NCBI GenBank assembly: GCA_030149205.1
Contig: JASBSB010000006.1
Coordinates: 62,001 to 126,000, forward strand
DNA from: Candidatus Heimdallarchaeota archaeon
GTDB lineage: Archaea; Asgardarchaeota; Heimdallarchaeia; Heimdallarchaeales; Kariarchaeaceae
DNA length: 64,000 bases
Direction: 5' to 3'
Under the pieces are notes generated by a model. That model was not told the origin of the DNA and made no database searches. It saw only the letters and a program-made list of their open reading frames with translations. Of the stretch, positions 53,921-62,165 are shown piece by piece. Each line of letters opens with the position of its first letter. Position 1 is the first letter of the stretch. The position numbers were made by a program, and so were the translations under genes.

Positions 53921-54577
53921 TTGGGTACGAAGTTCGTTGGTGAAGTAATGTTAGATTTGCTGTTTAAAGTTGAGCTTGAAATTAAGAAAACTATTGAGAA
54001 TCATCATAATCAGCATAACAGTCACCTCTTCAGACATGAATCCGGGAGAAGATTGCTTCTTTCAGAGGTTAAAAAAATCGGTGTACAAGATGGTCCAATT
54101 ATTGGAGCATTAGTTATTTTTTACGCCCCCAGTTATTTTATGACAATAGATAGAATAATTTCAAAGACTGGTAGGTTTAAAAAGAAAAGAAGAATCATTT
54201 ATCATTTAAATTCAAGAGCTGGACAGATAGGATCAACGCTTTTGCTAGAGTTACTAAAAATTTCAGATGGACAAATATTTAGTAAGCCAGAGTTTGTTCA
54301 ATTTATTGATAAAAATTATTTCAGACAACTACATATCTCAAGTGGAGAGATTAATGAGGCATTATCTAGAATGTTTAGAAAGACTATGAAAGACTATTTC
54401 AAAGTTGAAGGAAAGATGCTTAACAGGAAACCATTTTCAATTTATTTCCAAGAAGTTACCATAAAAAATCCAATTTCTGAAAAAGAGAAACTCACCTATG
54501 ATAGAACAAAAATAGAGATTGATAACAAAGTTTCATCTTATATCAATGAATTAAACAGAGTTATCAGAGCAATTTAA
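53921..54577 (+). CDS. Protein of unknown function
   Basis: Unrecognised soluble protein of 218 residues. It has a His/Asn-rich segment near residues 28-40 and a middle region of helices with a basic Arg-Phe-Lys-Lys-Lys-Arg-Arg patch at about 84-91. The tail is lysine-rich and helical. No signal peptide or membrane helix is seen. The frame opens with TTG at 53921; an ATG at 53948 is a reasonable alternative. A TATA-like element lies near 53871-53878. It is followed by the small GTPase on the same strand, 70 bases away, which could make them partners, but this is only proximity. Confidence 0.45.
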   Translation: MGTKFVGEVMLDLLFKVELEIKKTIENHHNQHNSHLFRHESGRRLLLSEVKKIGVQDGPIIGALVIFYAPSYFMTIDRIISKTGRFKKKRRIIYHLNSRAGQIGSTLLLELLKISDGQIFSKPEFVQFIDKNYFRQLHISSGEINEALSRMFRKTMKDYFKVEGKMLNRKPFSIYFQEVTIKNPISEKEKLTYDRTKIEIDNKVSSYINELNRVIRAI

Positions 54578-54647
54578 TTTTCGTTCAATTCCTTAGTTGT
54601 TATCAGATAAATTTTAGTAATTTCTTGTTATAAACATATTATTAGAA

Positions 54648-55475
54648 ATGAGTAGTCGACAATTTATTTTTAAAATTCTTCTCACAGGAGATGGTGCTGT
54701 CGGAAAAACTTCGATTCGTGAAAGATATATGGGAAAGGGATTCTCAGGGGGATATTTAAAGACTATTGGGGCAGATTTTGCCTCGAAAAAAATTGAAATT
54801 GAACCTCATAAAGTAACATATCAAATTTTTGATTTAGCGGGGCAAGACGCATATGTTACTGCTAGGAGCTCCTTTTACAAGGGTGGACAGGCTGCTTTTT
54901 TAGTCTTTGATTTGCAGGATCCAGATACGTTACTTAACCTAAAAACATGGATACAAGACTGTATAACTAATTCCGATGGGTATATCCAAACTTTTGTGAT
55001 TCTTGGAAATAAAGCAGATTTGGTTCAAACCAGACAGGTCTCTCCAGAGATGATCACTGATTTTGTAAACCAAATGGTTGCTCAGACTGGACTCAGCTTT
55101 TATTATTTGGATACATCTGCAAAATCTGGCTTAAACATTGCGGAATCATTTGATTTAATTGGGAGATCGTTGTTAAAAAAACATAACATCGATGTAGATT
55201 TGGTTATCCCTGAAACAGCAGTTGTCTATGCACCCGGAAAACAAAGATCCCCGATTGATCAGAGGGTTGATGTGGCTGTAAACGAGCTTGTATCTAAATC
55301 AGATGTGATCATAAATGAATTACAAAACGAAGCTGAAGACTTAAATTCCCAGATAAGTCAGATTAAAGAGCAAAGCTTAAATCATGAATCAAGGATAATT
55401 TCTTTAGAAAAAAAAGTAGATAAACTTATTGAGATACTTGAATCTATTGTTGACGCAGAAACAGTTGAAAATTAA
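54648..55475 (+). CDS. Ras/Rab-like small GTPase with C-terminal coiled coil
   Basis: Small GTPase with all five guanine-nucleotide motifs: G1 Gly-Asp-Gly-Ala-Val-Gly-Lys-Thr (14-21), G2 Thr39 in Thr-Ile-Gly-Ala-Asp-Phe, G3 Asp62-x-Ala-Gly65-Gln66, G4 Asn121-Lys-Ala-Asp and G5 Thr-Ser-Ala-Lys. The catalytic Gln is present. After the G domain (about 1-180) comes a linker and a coiled coil (about 218-270). There is no C-terminal cysteine for lipidation, so membrane attachment would need a partner. Expanded Ras-like GTPases are a hallmark of Asgard archaea. The gene overlaps the convergent next gene by four bases. Confidence 0.92.
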   Translation: MSSRQFIFKILLTGDGAVGKTSIRERYMGKGFSGGYLKTIGADFASKKIEIEPHKVTYQIFDLAGQDAYVTARSSFYKGGQAAFLVFDLQDPDTLLNLKTWIQDCITNSDGYIQTFVILGNKADLVQTRQVSPEMITDFVNQMVAQTGLSFYYLDTSAKSGLNIAESFDLIGRSLLKKHNIDVDLVIPETAVVYAPGKQRSPIDQRVDVAVNELVSKSDVIINELQNEAEDLNSQISQIKEQSLNHESRIISLEKKVDKLIEILESIVDAETVEN

Positions 55476-56257
55476 ATAATAGTTAACTTGGAACTAATTT
55501 CTCGTAGGGCTAAATATTTATGTTTTGAAAATTTTATAGTTTCATTAATTGTATTTGATGTGATGTTTCCCCCTAATGTTGTTTCAAAATAATGTCGTTC
55601 TGAAATTTTTTCATGATAATAAGGTTCGAACTCTAATGACCCAAATGTTGAGAAATTTAAAAATTCAATTTCATTTGGACCATTCCAAATCAAATTTTTT
55701 GAAAAGAATTCTTTGATGTTTATAGCTTTCTTAAGTAATAATTTTAAGTCTAAGAATCCGAAACGGTCTATTTCATCAAGAATATTTTGATACCCCTTTC
55801 CCCAAGGTGAGAAATAAATCAAGGGCTGACCTTCAAGGTTGTTTACTAAAAACGTCTCTAGTCTGTTTAAGATTTGTTCCAACGAGTCATCAGGATACTT
55901 AGAATAGTAGTTTACTGATTTTGAGGAAAGGAAGACACTTGCAAACCACAGATTAAAATTTTTTATACTATATAGAAAGTTCACAAAAACATAATCTTTA
56001 GGAAGCGCCTTTAGAGTGGGGATATGATTATTTGAAAGAATATAGGCTTCACGTAGGATCACCAAGGCTGTCTGGATGTCAAATCCAGTTATTACTGAAA
56101 GCTCAACCGCATCGAGCTTAAGTAAATCTTGTAAATTAAAAATTTTGTACGAATAGAGTAAGTTCTTTGTTTTCTCATCTATAAGACTTAGAACATTCAG
56201 GGACTGAAATTTTGACTGGTTTTGATTTCTTACTAATTGACTCTCAATCTTCAACAT
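55472..56257 (-). CDS. Helix-hairpin-helix protein with possible degenerate RNase H-like domain
   Basis: Protein of 261 residues. Residues 21-75 look like a helix-hairpin-helix unit: Leu-Ile-Asp-Glu-Lys-Thr, Leu-Gln-Asp-Leu-Leu-Lys-Leu, then Leu-Ser-Val-Ile-Thr-Gly-Phe. Such units often bind DNA. The following 130 residues have the order of an RNase H-like nuclease of the YprB type (strands, then a Leu-Glu-Gln-Ile-Leu helix, Leu-Ile-Tyr-Phe-Ser, and a Leu-Asp-Leu-Lys-Leu-Leu-Leu strand-helix), but the acidic catalytic residues expected at the first strand are not seen. If it is a nuclease relative it is probably inactive. Fold assignment is tentative. Confidence 0.5.
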   Translation of the reverse strand: MLKIESQLVRNQNQSKFQSLNVLSLIDEKTKNLLYSYKIFNLQDLLKLDAVELSVITGFDIQTALVILREAYILSNNHIPTLKALPKDYVFVNFLYSIKNFNLWFASVFLSSKSVNYYSKYPDDSLEQILNRLETFLVNNLEGQPLIYFSPWGKGYQNILDEIDRFGFLDLKLLLKKAINIKEFFSKNLIWNGPNEIEFLNFSTFGSLEFEPYYHEKISERHYFETTLGGNITSNTINETIKFSKHKYLALREISSKLTII

Positions 56258-56280
56258 TCATACATAATTCAAGTTTTAAT

Positions 56281-56895
56281 TTAAAAGGACATTATGGAGA
56301 TAGGGTTAAGTTGAAATAATGAAGAGACCATGATGACAACTATACTCAAAATAAAAAATACTATTGACAGATCGATTTGATAATTCCCCAATGTTTCTTT
56401 GAGTGATGATTGAGTCTTCTGTGATAAAACAACTGATAACATTGGAAAAAAGGAAAAGGTTGCAAAATACAATAACCGGTAAATCACTAAATCATAAGGT
56501 TGAATTAATAGAGATAGGAAAACTATTAATAAAACTAATAGAGTGAAAATCGAAATTAGAAAAATCAGAATATACACCCCAGCATAGAGTTCATACGGCT
56601 GACCCTTAGATTTTTGCAATTTAATCCACCTTAATGAAAGATAAATTATGAGCACTGGGGGGATGATTGAATAAAATAACAATAATTTCCATTTCTTAAT
56701 TGTTCTGAATGTTAGACCGTAGTAGATTGAAGCAACTAAGGTTGTACTGAAAACTAGCGGGGAAGGGAACAGATAGAGGGAAGTTAGAGGTAATGTAGGC
56801 AGTGAAAATGAAAAAGAGATGATAACCATTACCACCAAATACACCTCAAAAGTACGTTGATAAGATAGCAATGCTTTCAACTTTTCAAATCCCAT
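56281..56895 (-). CDS. Membrane protein of unknown function
   Basis: Unrecognised protein of about 204 residues with six predicted membrane helices and short loops. A longer frame opens at a GTG at 56919, but a TATA-like CATTTAAG around 56919-56926 would place the transcript start near the ATG at 56895, which is preferred. It is separated from the neighbouring unknown gene by 23 bases on the same strand. No motif is recognised. Confidence 0.5.
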   Translation of the reverse strand: MGFEKLKALLSYQRTFEVYLVVMVIISFSFSLPTLPLTSLYLFPSPLVFSTTLVASIYYGLTFRTIKKWKLLLFYSIIPPVLIIYLSLRWIKLQKSKGQPYELYAGVYILIFLISIFTLLVLLIVFLSLLIQPYDLVIYRLLYFATFSFFPMLSVVLSQKTQSSLKETLGNYQIDLSIVFFILSIVVIMVSSLFQLNPISIMSF

Positions 56896-57002
56896 TACCA
56901 GCACATAGAAGTTACACACTTAAATGAACTCTTACGTCAATAAATCTAATTTCAAATAAATTTAATGAAAAGAATAAATATTCTTAGGGAAATAATAGAC
57001 CT

Positions 57003-57893
57003 GTGTATAAAATTATTGAATGGACTTCTACTTATTTTTGGATTACAAGGCCATTAAACAGTAGTACAGCTGCATTTGCGGTCATTTTTGCATTACTCTT
57101 TTCACAATCATTGAGTTCAACCTCAATACCTGTTTTTGTTTTAATTTTTGCAGGGTGCGCGGCATATTTTACCACCGCACATGCTATGGTGCACAACGAT
57201 ATTGTGGATATTGAGATAGATAAAATAAATGCACCTGATAGACCTCTACCTAGTGGTCGTTTATCAGTGAAGGCTGCTAAGATTTGGGCTGGAATACTGC
57301 TCTCATTAGCAATTATATCAGGTTTAATTATTGACCAAATTACCATGATCTACTTTTATTCTACTCTGTGGGCAATTGGTAACGCACTATTGTTAGATTT
57401 TTATAACCTTCGACTTAAAAAATATGGGATTATTGGCAATTTTATTGTGGGATTTTCACCATATGCTTTGTTCCTCTATTCAGACATTTTGGTAAATCGA
57501 ACACTTACTCTACCCATGGAAACTATTGGGTTATTCACACTATTTGTAATTTGGGGAAGAGAGGTCTTTAAGGGAATGTACGACGTCCAAGGGGATGAAA
57601 CACATGGGGTTCGCACTATTGCTGTTTCACTAGGGGTTAAAAACGCAGCACTCTTAGGGTCTGGATTGGTATTTTTGGGCATTCTAACAACCATCCCCTT
57701 TATCTTTTTGTTTTGGGGAAAAAGCTATCTTGCCTACATATTCCCGATTTTAGATGGACTGTTTGTTTACTTCTGCATAAGATTAATACAACAACCGTCA
57801 CCTGCTAACGCATTTCAAACAAAATTAAATATATTAAGAGTCCTATTACTGTTGATCATAGCATTAATCGTTGGGATTTTCATAATTCCATGA
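57003..57893 (+). CDS. UbiA-family prenyltransferase, probable digeranylgeranylglyceryl phosphate synthase
   Basis: Integral membrane enzyme expected to attach the second geranylgeranyl chain to sn-glycerol-1-phosphate lipid, a key step of archaeal membrane synthesis. At 296 residues it has about nine helices. The first Asp-rich motif is Asn65-Asp66-x-x-Asp69-x-x-x-Asp73, followed by Asn-Ala-Pro-Asp-Arg-Pro-Leu-Pro-Ser-Gly, typical of this enzyme. The second motif is Gly-Arg-Glu-Val-Phe-Lys-Gly-Met-Tyr-Asp-Val-Gln-Gly-Asp. The combination points to the archaeal lipid branch and not to haem O or quinone synthesis, though this is by memory of motifs. GTG start, with a TATA-like element about 27 bases upstream. 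Confidence 0.82.
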   Translation: MYKIIEWTSTYFWITRPLNSSTAAFAVIFALLFSQSLSSTSIPVFVLIFAGCAAYFTTAHAMVHNDIVDIEIDKINAPDRPLPSGRLSVKAAKIWAGILLSLAIISGLIIDQITMIYFYSTLWAIGNALLLDFYNLRLKKYGIIGNFIVGFSPYALFLYSDILVNRTLTLPMETIGLFTLFVIWGREVFKGMYDVQGDETHGVRTIAVSLGVKNAALLGSGLVFLGILTTIPFIFLFWGKSYLAYIFPILDGLFVYFCIRLIQQPSPANAFQTKLNILRVLLLLIIALIVGIFIIP

Positions 57894-57914
57894 TTTTAAG
57901 GCTACAGTTAAATT

Positions 57915-58532
57915 TTAGTTTCTAAATAATCTCAGAATAAAAATGATTAAAATTACAGATGTTAATGCTACAAATATGTAAAAAAATTCAGGTGTTTTAT
58001 AAAAAGGGATTTCGATCGTGGGAGGATTAGAAGTTTGATTATTTGGAATATATTTATCAATGTATTTAATGTAATCTGCGGATTGACTCACATCCCTGGC
58101 ATCGAATTTCACTAAAACTTTCCCATTTTGATCAAATAATACATAAGTTGGTATAATTGAAATCTTGTATGCAGACTGAAATACATTGCCACTATCTATC
58201 CCAAATTCCCAAGTTGCATTGTAAAATTTTTTGAAATCAAGCAATGCTTTTGGATTGTCTGTATTTGGTGAGATGGAAAGTGAGAACAGAGTTATGATGC
58301 TCCCTCGATACTTAATTACATCCGAAAGATGAGACATAGCTTTTTGACATGGGCCACACCAAGTAGCCATTGCATCAACCAATAGATATTTTCCTGAAAA
58401 TTTGTTGTAATTGGTTTTTGTACTTTGAAGGTTTGTGTAACTTAAGTCATTGCTGTAAACTGCGTTAACCTGTTGAAGACTAAAAATCATAAGAACAAAA
58501 ACTGTTACGACCATTCCTTTATTATTCAACAT
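57915..58532 (-). CDS. Membrane-anchored thioredoxin-like (TlpA/ResA type) protein
   Basis: Extracytoplasmic thiol oxidoreductase of 205 residues. A signal peptide precedes the thioredoxin domain with active site Trp-Cys59-Gly-Pro-Cys62 and the cis-Pro loop Ile-Ile-Pro-Thr-Tyr-Val-Leu. One membrane helix and a short basic tail end the protein, so the domain is held outside the cell by its C-terminus. It may serve in disulfide reduction during cytochrome oxidase or surface-protein assembly. A CcdA-type membrane reductant carrier lies 5 kb away and is a natural electron source. A TATA-like element is about 25 bases before the ATG. Confidence 0.85.
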   Translation of the reverse strand: MLNNKGMVVTVFVLMIFSLQQVNAVYSNDLSYTNLQSTKTNYNKFSGKYLLVDAMATWCGPCQKAMSHLSDVIKYRGSIITLFSLSISPNTDNPKALLDFKKFYNATWEFGIDSGNVFQSAYKISIIPTYVLFDQNGKVLVKFDARDVSQSADYIKYIDKYIPNNQTSNPPTIEIPFYKTPEFFYIFVALTSVILIIFILRLFRN

Positions 58533-58586
58533 ATAATAATTCTTCAGGATAATTTAAATTTTTCAATTATCTAACATTAAAAAACA

Positions 58587-59066
58587 TCAGAAACCATCAA
58601 TTTCAAATGGCGGGTCATTGCACTCTTTGATTTGTTGTAGTACGACATAAGTAAAACTCGAGGATATGCCGTTGATCTTTTTCATTTCAGTTATAACAAA
58701 ACTTCCAAGTTCATCTATATCTTTAGCCCGAACCTTACAGATAATGTCCCATTCTCCAGCGATTATATGAACCTCCTGAACCTTCGAAAACTCACTTAGT
58801 TGTTTTGCTGCATCCACCTGTGTTATAGAAGACCGAGTTGGGTCAAATTTTAACATAACAAATCCAACAATACTAAGATCCAATTTTTTCATTTCTAGGT
58901 AAATGCCAAATCTCTTGATTATACCACTTTTTTGAAGCTTCTTAATTCTTGCATGAATTGTGCTTTTTGGATTATTAAGTTTCTTAGATAAAGAAAGGAG
59001 AGGTTCCTGACTGTTTTGACGTAATAGCTGTAGAATTTTGAAATCAAGTTCATCTAATTTTACCAT
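58587..59066 (-). CDS. Lrp/AsnC-family transcription regulator
   Basis: Regulator of 159 residues. The N-terminal helix-turn-helix (Leu-Asp-Glu-Leu-Asp-Phe-Lys-Ile-Leu, then Leu-Ser-Lys-Lys-Leu-Asn-Asn-Pro-Lys-Ser-Thr-Ile-His-Ala-Arg-Ile) is followed by the ligand-sensing RAM domain (about 65-145), with the Gly-Glu-Trp-Asp-Ile motif near the effector site. Lrp proteins form octamers or dimers that sense amino acids and often control their own gene. Upstream 171 bases hold four copies of an AGAAAT/ATTTCT half-site, which fits autoregulation and control of the divergent membrane protein gene. Start is ATG with a TATA-like element about 28 bases upstream. Confidence 0.9.
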   Translation of the reverse strand: MVKLDELDFKILQLLRQNSQEPLLSLSKKLNNPKSTIHARIKKLQKSGIIKRFGIYLEMKKLDLSIVGFVMLKFDPTRSSITQVDAAKQLSEFSKVQEVHIIAGEWDIICKVRAKDIDELGSFVITEMKKINGISSSFTYVVLQQIKECNDPPFEIDGF

Positions 59067-59111
59067 GGATAATATTCAATTTTAACCAAGAGTATATTAA
59101 AAATTTTGCAT

Positions 59112-59208
59112 AATTTCCAGAAATTCCATGAATTATTAGACGTCAAATTTGAAGTTCTAGAAATATTTCTGAAATATTTTAAAAAGGTGAACACTTAACA
59201 CTAGAAAT
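59112..59208. promoter_or_regulatory. Cluster of AGAAAT half-sites between the Lrp gene and the divergent gene
   Basis: AATTTC-CA-GAAATT at 59112-59125, the perfect palindrome AGAAATATTTCT at 59159-59170 and a further AGAAAT at 59203-59208. The repeated half-site in an Lrp-flanking intergenic region suggests an operator array. The DNA is AT-rich, so some matches may be chance. Confidence 0.4.
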
Positions 59209-59222
59209 ACTTATCTGATAGG

Positions 59223-59234
59223 GAGATTAATCTC
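59223..59234. promoter_or_regulatory. 12-bp palindrome GAGATTAATCTC before a start codon
   Basis: Perfect dyad three bases before the ATG at 59238. A shorter version, AGATTAATCT, lies ten bases before the prefoldin beta ATG at 29469-29478. The position could fit a repressor site or be coincidence. Confidence 0.3.
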
Positions 59235-59237
59235 ACT

Positions 59238-59882
59238 ATGGAATCTAAGAGTACTGACAAATTAATTGGTTATTATTTGATTTTGTGGATTCTTCAGACT
59301 GCCATTTTGAATTATGCTCTTTTTGGGATTCTAAATGATGAAACCAAAAAAAATTTGTATAACCTAGGATATGCACTGGTTAATTTGGATTTGATCTTCT
59401 TCCTCGGATTAATTCTTTTAGTGCTCATTTCTCTACTAAATTCAACCTCATTGGCTGGAAGAATTTTAATAATACTTGGTTCAATAATCTTTATGTTTGG
59501 AGCTATTTCATACCGTGTTTTAATAAATTGGATTCCTAATATTTCTATTTTCAATGTTTTATCTAAATTACTCTATCCAAATTCTCCGAAAATACAAAAT
59601 TTGGGGTTCAGTGTTATTAACGAAATCATTAGGGCAGTTTTTATAGCGAATGTTGGTCTTTTGTTAGTTGCTATCGGACTTGTATTATTATCATCAAGGA
59701 GAAGAACCAAAATTATGTTCCTTCTCTATGGTATAATAAATCTCAGCCTATCATTTAGCCTCTTAGTTTTTTTAAAACCAATTATCAGTCTTGTGTTCCT
59801 CATTCCTGGAGTTTTGTTCTTTATTCAAGACCAAAAGTTGTACGATGAGATAGAAATCTATGAAGTAGAAGGGAACAAATGA
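59238..59882 (+). CDS. Membrane protein of unknown function
   Basis: Unrecognised protein of 214 residues with about six membrane helices and a short acidic C-terminal tail. It diverges from the Lrp gene and shares its regulatory region, so it may be a target of that regulator. Its last 25 bases overlap the 3' end of the convergent isopropylmalate-synthase-like gene. No motif hints at a substrate. Confidence 0.5.
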   Translation: MESKSTDKLIGYYLILWILQTAILNYALFGILNDETKKNLYNLGYALVNLDLIFFLGLILLVLISLLNSTSLAGRILIILGSIIFMFGAISYRVLINWIPNISIFNVLSKLLYPNSPKIQNLGFSVINEIIRAVFIANVGLLLVAIGLVLLSSRRRTKIMFLLYGIINLSLSFSLLVFLKPIISLVFLIPGVLFFIQDQKLYDEIEIYEVEGNK

Positions 59883-61093
59883 GAAACTTCTATTTCAGAC
59901 AAAACCTTTCCATTCTCCTTCGCAAAATCTAATACTATTCGGCAGTTTTCTTCTGTACAGTCAATCCCTAACTTCTCAAGTACAAATCTAGCATTTGATA
60001 TACCACTCAAAGGTCCAATGTCTATAATTTGCTCCTTGCCAAATTCTTTTGCAGGAACACTTGAATAAACGATGTCACCCCAACTTTCATCCTTGGTTTG
60101 TGCCTTTATGATAGCAGCTGCATGTACCCCCGTAGCCGTCCTAAAAGCATCAGTTCCCATGACAGGGTAATTTTTGGGAATATCAAATTTAACCATTTCA
60201 GAAACTGTTTCTGTATATGCAGACAACTTAGACAGGTCTCGGTTTTTGTAATTCTTAAAGCCCATAAGTTTTAAGTTCACTAATAAAGTATCCATCGGAG
60301 TGTTGCCGCATCTTTCACCTATACCAATTCCGGTCCCATGCACTCTGTCTATCCCTGCCTCTATAGCTGCAATCGAATTAGCTAAACTTAAACCACGATC
60401 TCTATGACCATGCCAATCAACACGTACCTTTGAAAATCCGTTTTCTTTTAACATATGCTTAATATAAGAAACCAATTGATAGGTTCCATGAGGGGTTGCA
60501 TGCCCCACAGTATCTGAGAGACAGATCGCCTGTGCTCCGTTCTCCACGGCAGTCAGATAGATTTTTTCCAAGACCTTAGGATCTGCCCTAGTAGTATCTT
60601 CTGTTACGAACATTATTGGAACATTATTGTCAATACATAATCGAGTTGCATCCTTGGTTAATCGCAACAATTTTTCAAGACTCCAAGATTCAACCTTCAT
60701 TCTTATAGGAGAAGAACCTAGGAAAGCAGCAACCTCTAAGGGAATCCCAACCTTATGACTGATATCTATTACAGGTTCAATATCATGGGCTATTGTACGA
60801 GCTGCACAGTTTGGAGCAAGGTTAAACCCTTCATCTCGTATCATCTCACATATGGCTGTGACATCATCATACATTTTTTTGGTTGAGCTTGGAAAGCCAA
60901 TGTCTGCCCCATTAATCTGTAGGTCTTCCATCAATCTTACAAGCTTAAGTTTGTACTCCAAGGGAGGATCTTGTGTCGATGGTGATTGAAGACCATCCCT
61001 TAAACTTTCATCATCCAATTGAACCTCCTTTTCCAAAACTTGACTATTGAGGTCAAATGAATTCCAATCAAAGATTAAGGTCTCATTGTTCAT
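59858..61093 (-). CDS. 2-isopropylmalate/homocitrate synthase-like DRE-TIM enzyme
   Basis: Member of the DRE-TIM metallolyase family, which condenses acetyl-CoA with 2-oxo acids (leucine or lysine pathway) or cleaves HMG-CoA. The divalent-metal and catalytic motif Asp-Asp-Glu-Ser-Leu-Arg-Asp-Gly-Leu-Gln is near the start. His-Gly-His-Arg-Asp-Arg-Gly-Leu and Gly-Ile-Gly-Ile-Gly-Glu-Arg-Cys-Gly-Asn follow. The Arg-Cys-Gly-Asn-Thr-Pro-Met-Asp signature is the variant seen in many LeuA-like or homocitrate-synthase-like proteins. The C-terminal regulatory domain of classic LeuA is absent. ATG 61093 is preferred because a TATA-like element lies about 27 bases upstream; an ATG at 61144 also opens the frame. 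Exact substrate is open. Confidence 0.8.
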   Translation of the reverse strand: MNNETLIFDWNSFDLNSQVLEKEVQLDDESLRDGLQSPSTQDPPLEYKLKLVRLMEDLQINGADIGFPSSTKKMYDDVTAICEMIRDEGFNLAPNCAARTIAHDIEPVIDISHKVGIPLEVAAFLGSSPIRMKVESWSLEKLLRLTKDATRLCIDNNVPIMFVTEDTTRADPKVLEKIYLTAVENGAQAICLSDTVGHATPHGTYQLVSYIKHMLKENGFSKVRVDWHGHRDRGLSLANSIAAIEAGIDRVHGTGIGIGERCGNTPMDTLLVNLKLMGFKNYKNRDLSKLSAYTETVSEMVKFDIPKNYPVMGTDAFRTATGVHAAAIIKAQTKDESWGDIVYSSVPAKEFGKEQIIDIGPLSGISNARFVLEKLGIDCTEENCRIVLDFAKENGKVLSEIEVSHLFPSTS

Positions 61094-61281
61094 AGACAGA
61101 TGTAAAATAGGTAATTTATAGCTTTTTGGAGTAATGGAAACCAATTTGCTATGGAATTTTATAGAAAAAATTATGTTGAAAATATTGTTTATAGAAACTA
61201 ACTAGATTTCTTTGAGACTGAAATACCAAATTTAGCCTTCCTGTTCGGTAAAGTTCAATAATACCTACCAATTATAAACTC

Positions 61282-62139
61282 ATGCGAGAAATTAAGACTA
61301 TATTGGTATTAGGACTCGGAGCTATGGGTAATGGAATTGCGCATGTTGCAGCACAATCAGGGTATAAAACCCATGTGTATGATGTTTCAGAGGAATTCTT
61401 GAATCGGGGTATGACGACGATTAGAAAAAACTTGGAACGTGGTCTAAAAAAAGGAAGAATTACAACAGAAGAAATCGATGCAATAATGAGTCGAATTACT
61501 CCTTTTACTGATCTTACTAAGGCTTCAGAGGGGGTTGATTTTGTCATAGAGGCAGTATTTGAAAATATCGAAGTTAAAGTTGAGCTTTTTGCTCATCTAA
61601 ATGAGGTGCTACCTTCAGACATAATCTTTGCATCCAACACATCATCAATATCATTATCTTTGCTTGGAGGATCATCTGGTCGTCCAGAGAACTTTATTGG
61701 TATGCATTTCTTTAATCCTGTTCCAGTAAAAAACTTAGTTGAAATCATTAGAGGTCTACTTACATCAGATGAGACCTATGAAATTGCAAAGATGCTCTCC
61801 TCAAAATTTGGAAAAGAATACATTACAGCGAAGGACTCTCCTGGATTTGTTGTCAATAGGATACTGGTTCCCATGCTCAATGAAGCAGTGTTTGCCGTTC
61901 AGGAGGGGTTAGCGACTCCTGAAGATATTGATAAAGGGATGGTCTTGGGGACGAACATGAATATGGGTCCACTGGCACTGCTCGACTTGGTTGGGTTGGA
62001 TACTGCATTAATGGTCTCGAATGTATTCTATGAACAGTTCCAGGACAGTAAATACAGAGTCCCAGAGTTACTGAAGCAGATGGTTGCTTCAAAACTATTG
62101 GGTAGAAAGACAAAAAGAGGATTTTACACCTACGACTAA
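61282..62139 (+). CDS. hbd: 3-hydroxybutyryl-CoA (3-hydroxyacyl-CoA) dehydrogenase
   Basis: NAD(P)-dependent dehydrogenase of 285 residues that interconverts 3-hydroxyacyl-CoA and 3-oxoacyl-CoA, in beta-oxidation or its reverse. The Rossmann loop is Gly-Leu-Gly-Ala-Met-Gly-Asn-Gly-Ile-Ala. The catalytic His is in Gly-Met-His-Phe-Phe-Asn-Pro-Val, and the preceding Asn-Thr-Ser-Ser-Ile-Ser strand is typical. The C-terminal domain has Asp-Ser-Pro-Gly-Phe-Val-Val-Asn-Arg. Length and motifs are those of a stand-alone enzyme, with no enoyl-CoA hydratase fused. It is consistent with the acyl-CoA dehydrogenase elsewhere in the window. Confidence 0.93.
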   Translation: MREIKTILVLGLGAMGNGIAHVAAQSGYKTHVYDVSEEFLNRGMTTIRKNLERGLKKGRITTEEIDAIMSRITPFTDLTKASEGVDFVIEAVFENIEVKVELFAHLNEVLPSDIIFASNTSSISLSLLGGSSGRPENFIGMHFFNPVPVKNLVEIIRGLLTSDETYEIAKMLSSKFGKEYITAKDSPGFVVNRILVPMLNEAVFAVQEGLATPEDIDKGMVLGTNMNMGPLALLDLVGLDTALMVSNVFYEQFQDSKYRVPELLKQMVASKLLGRKTKRGFYTYD

Positions 62140-62165
62140 ATATATACTGGTTTGAATTAACGTCG

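Noticed and set aside
61145-61281. GTTCAATA sequence resembling a tRNA T-loop
   Set aside because: No acceptor or anticodon stem can be drawn around it.
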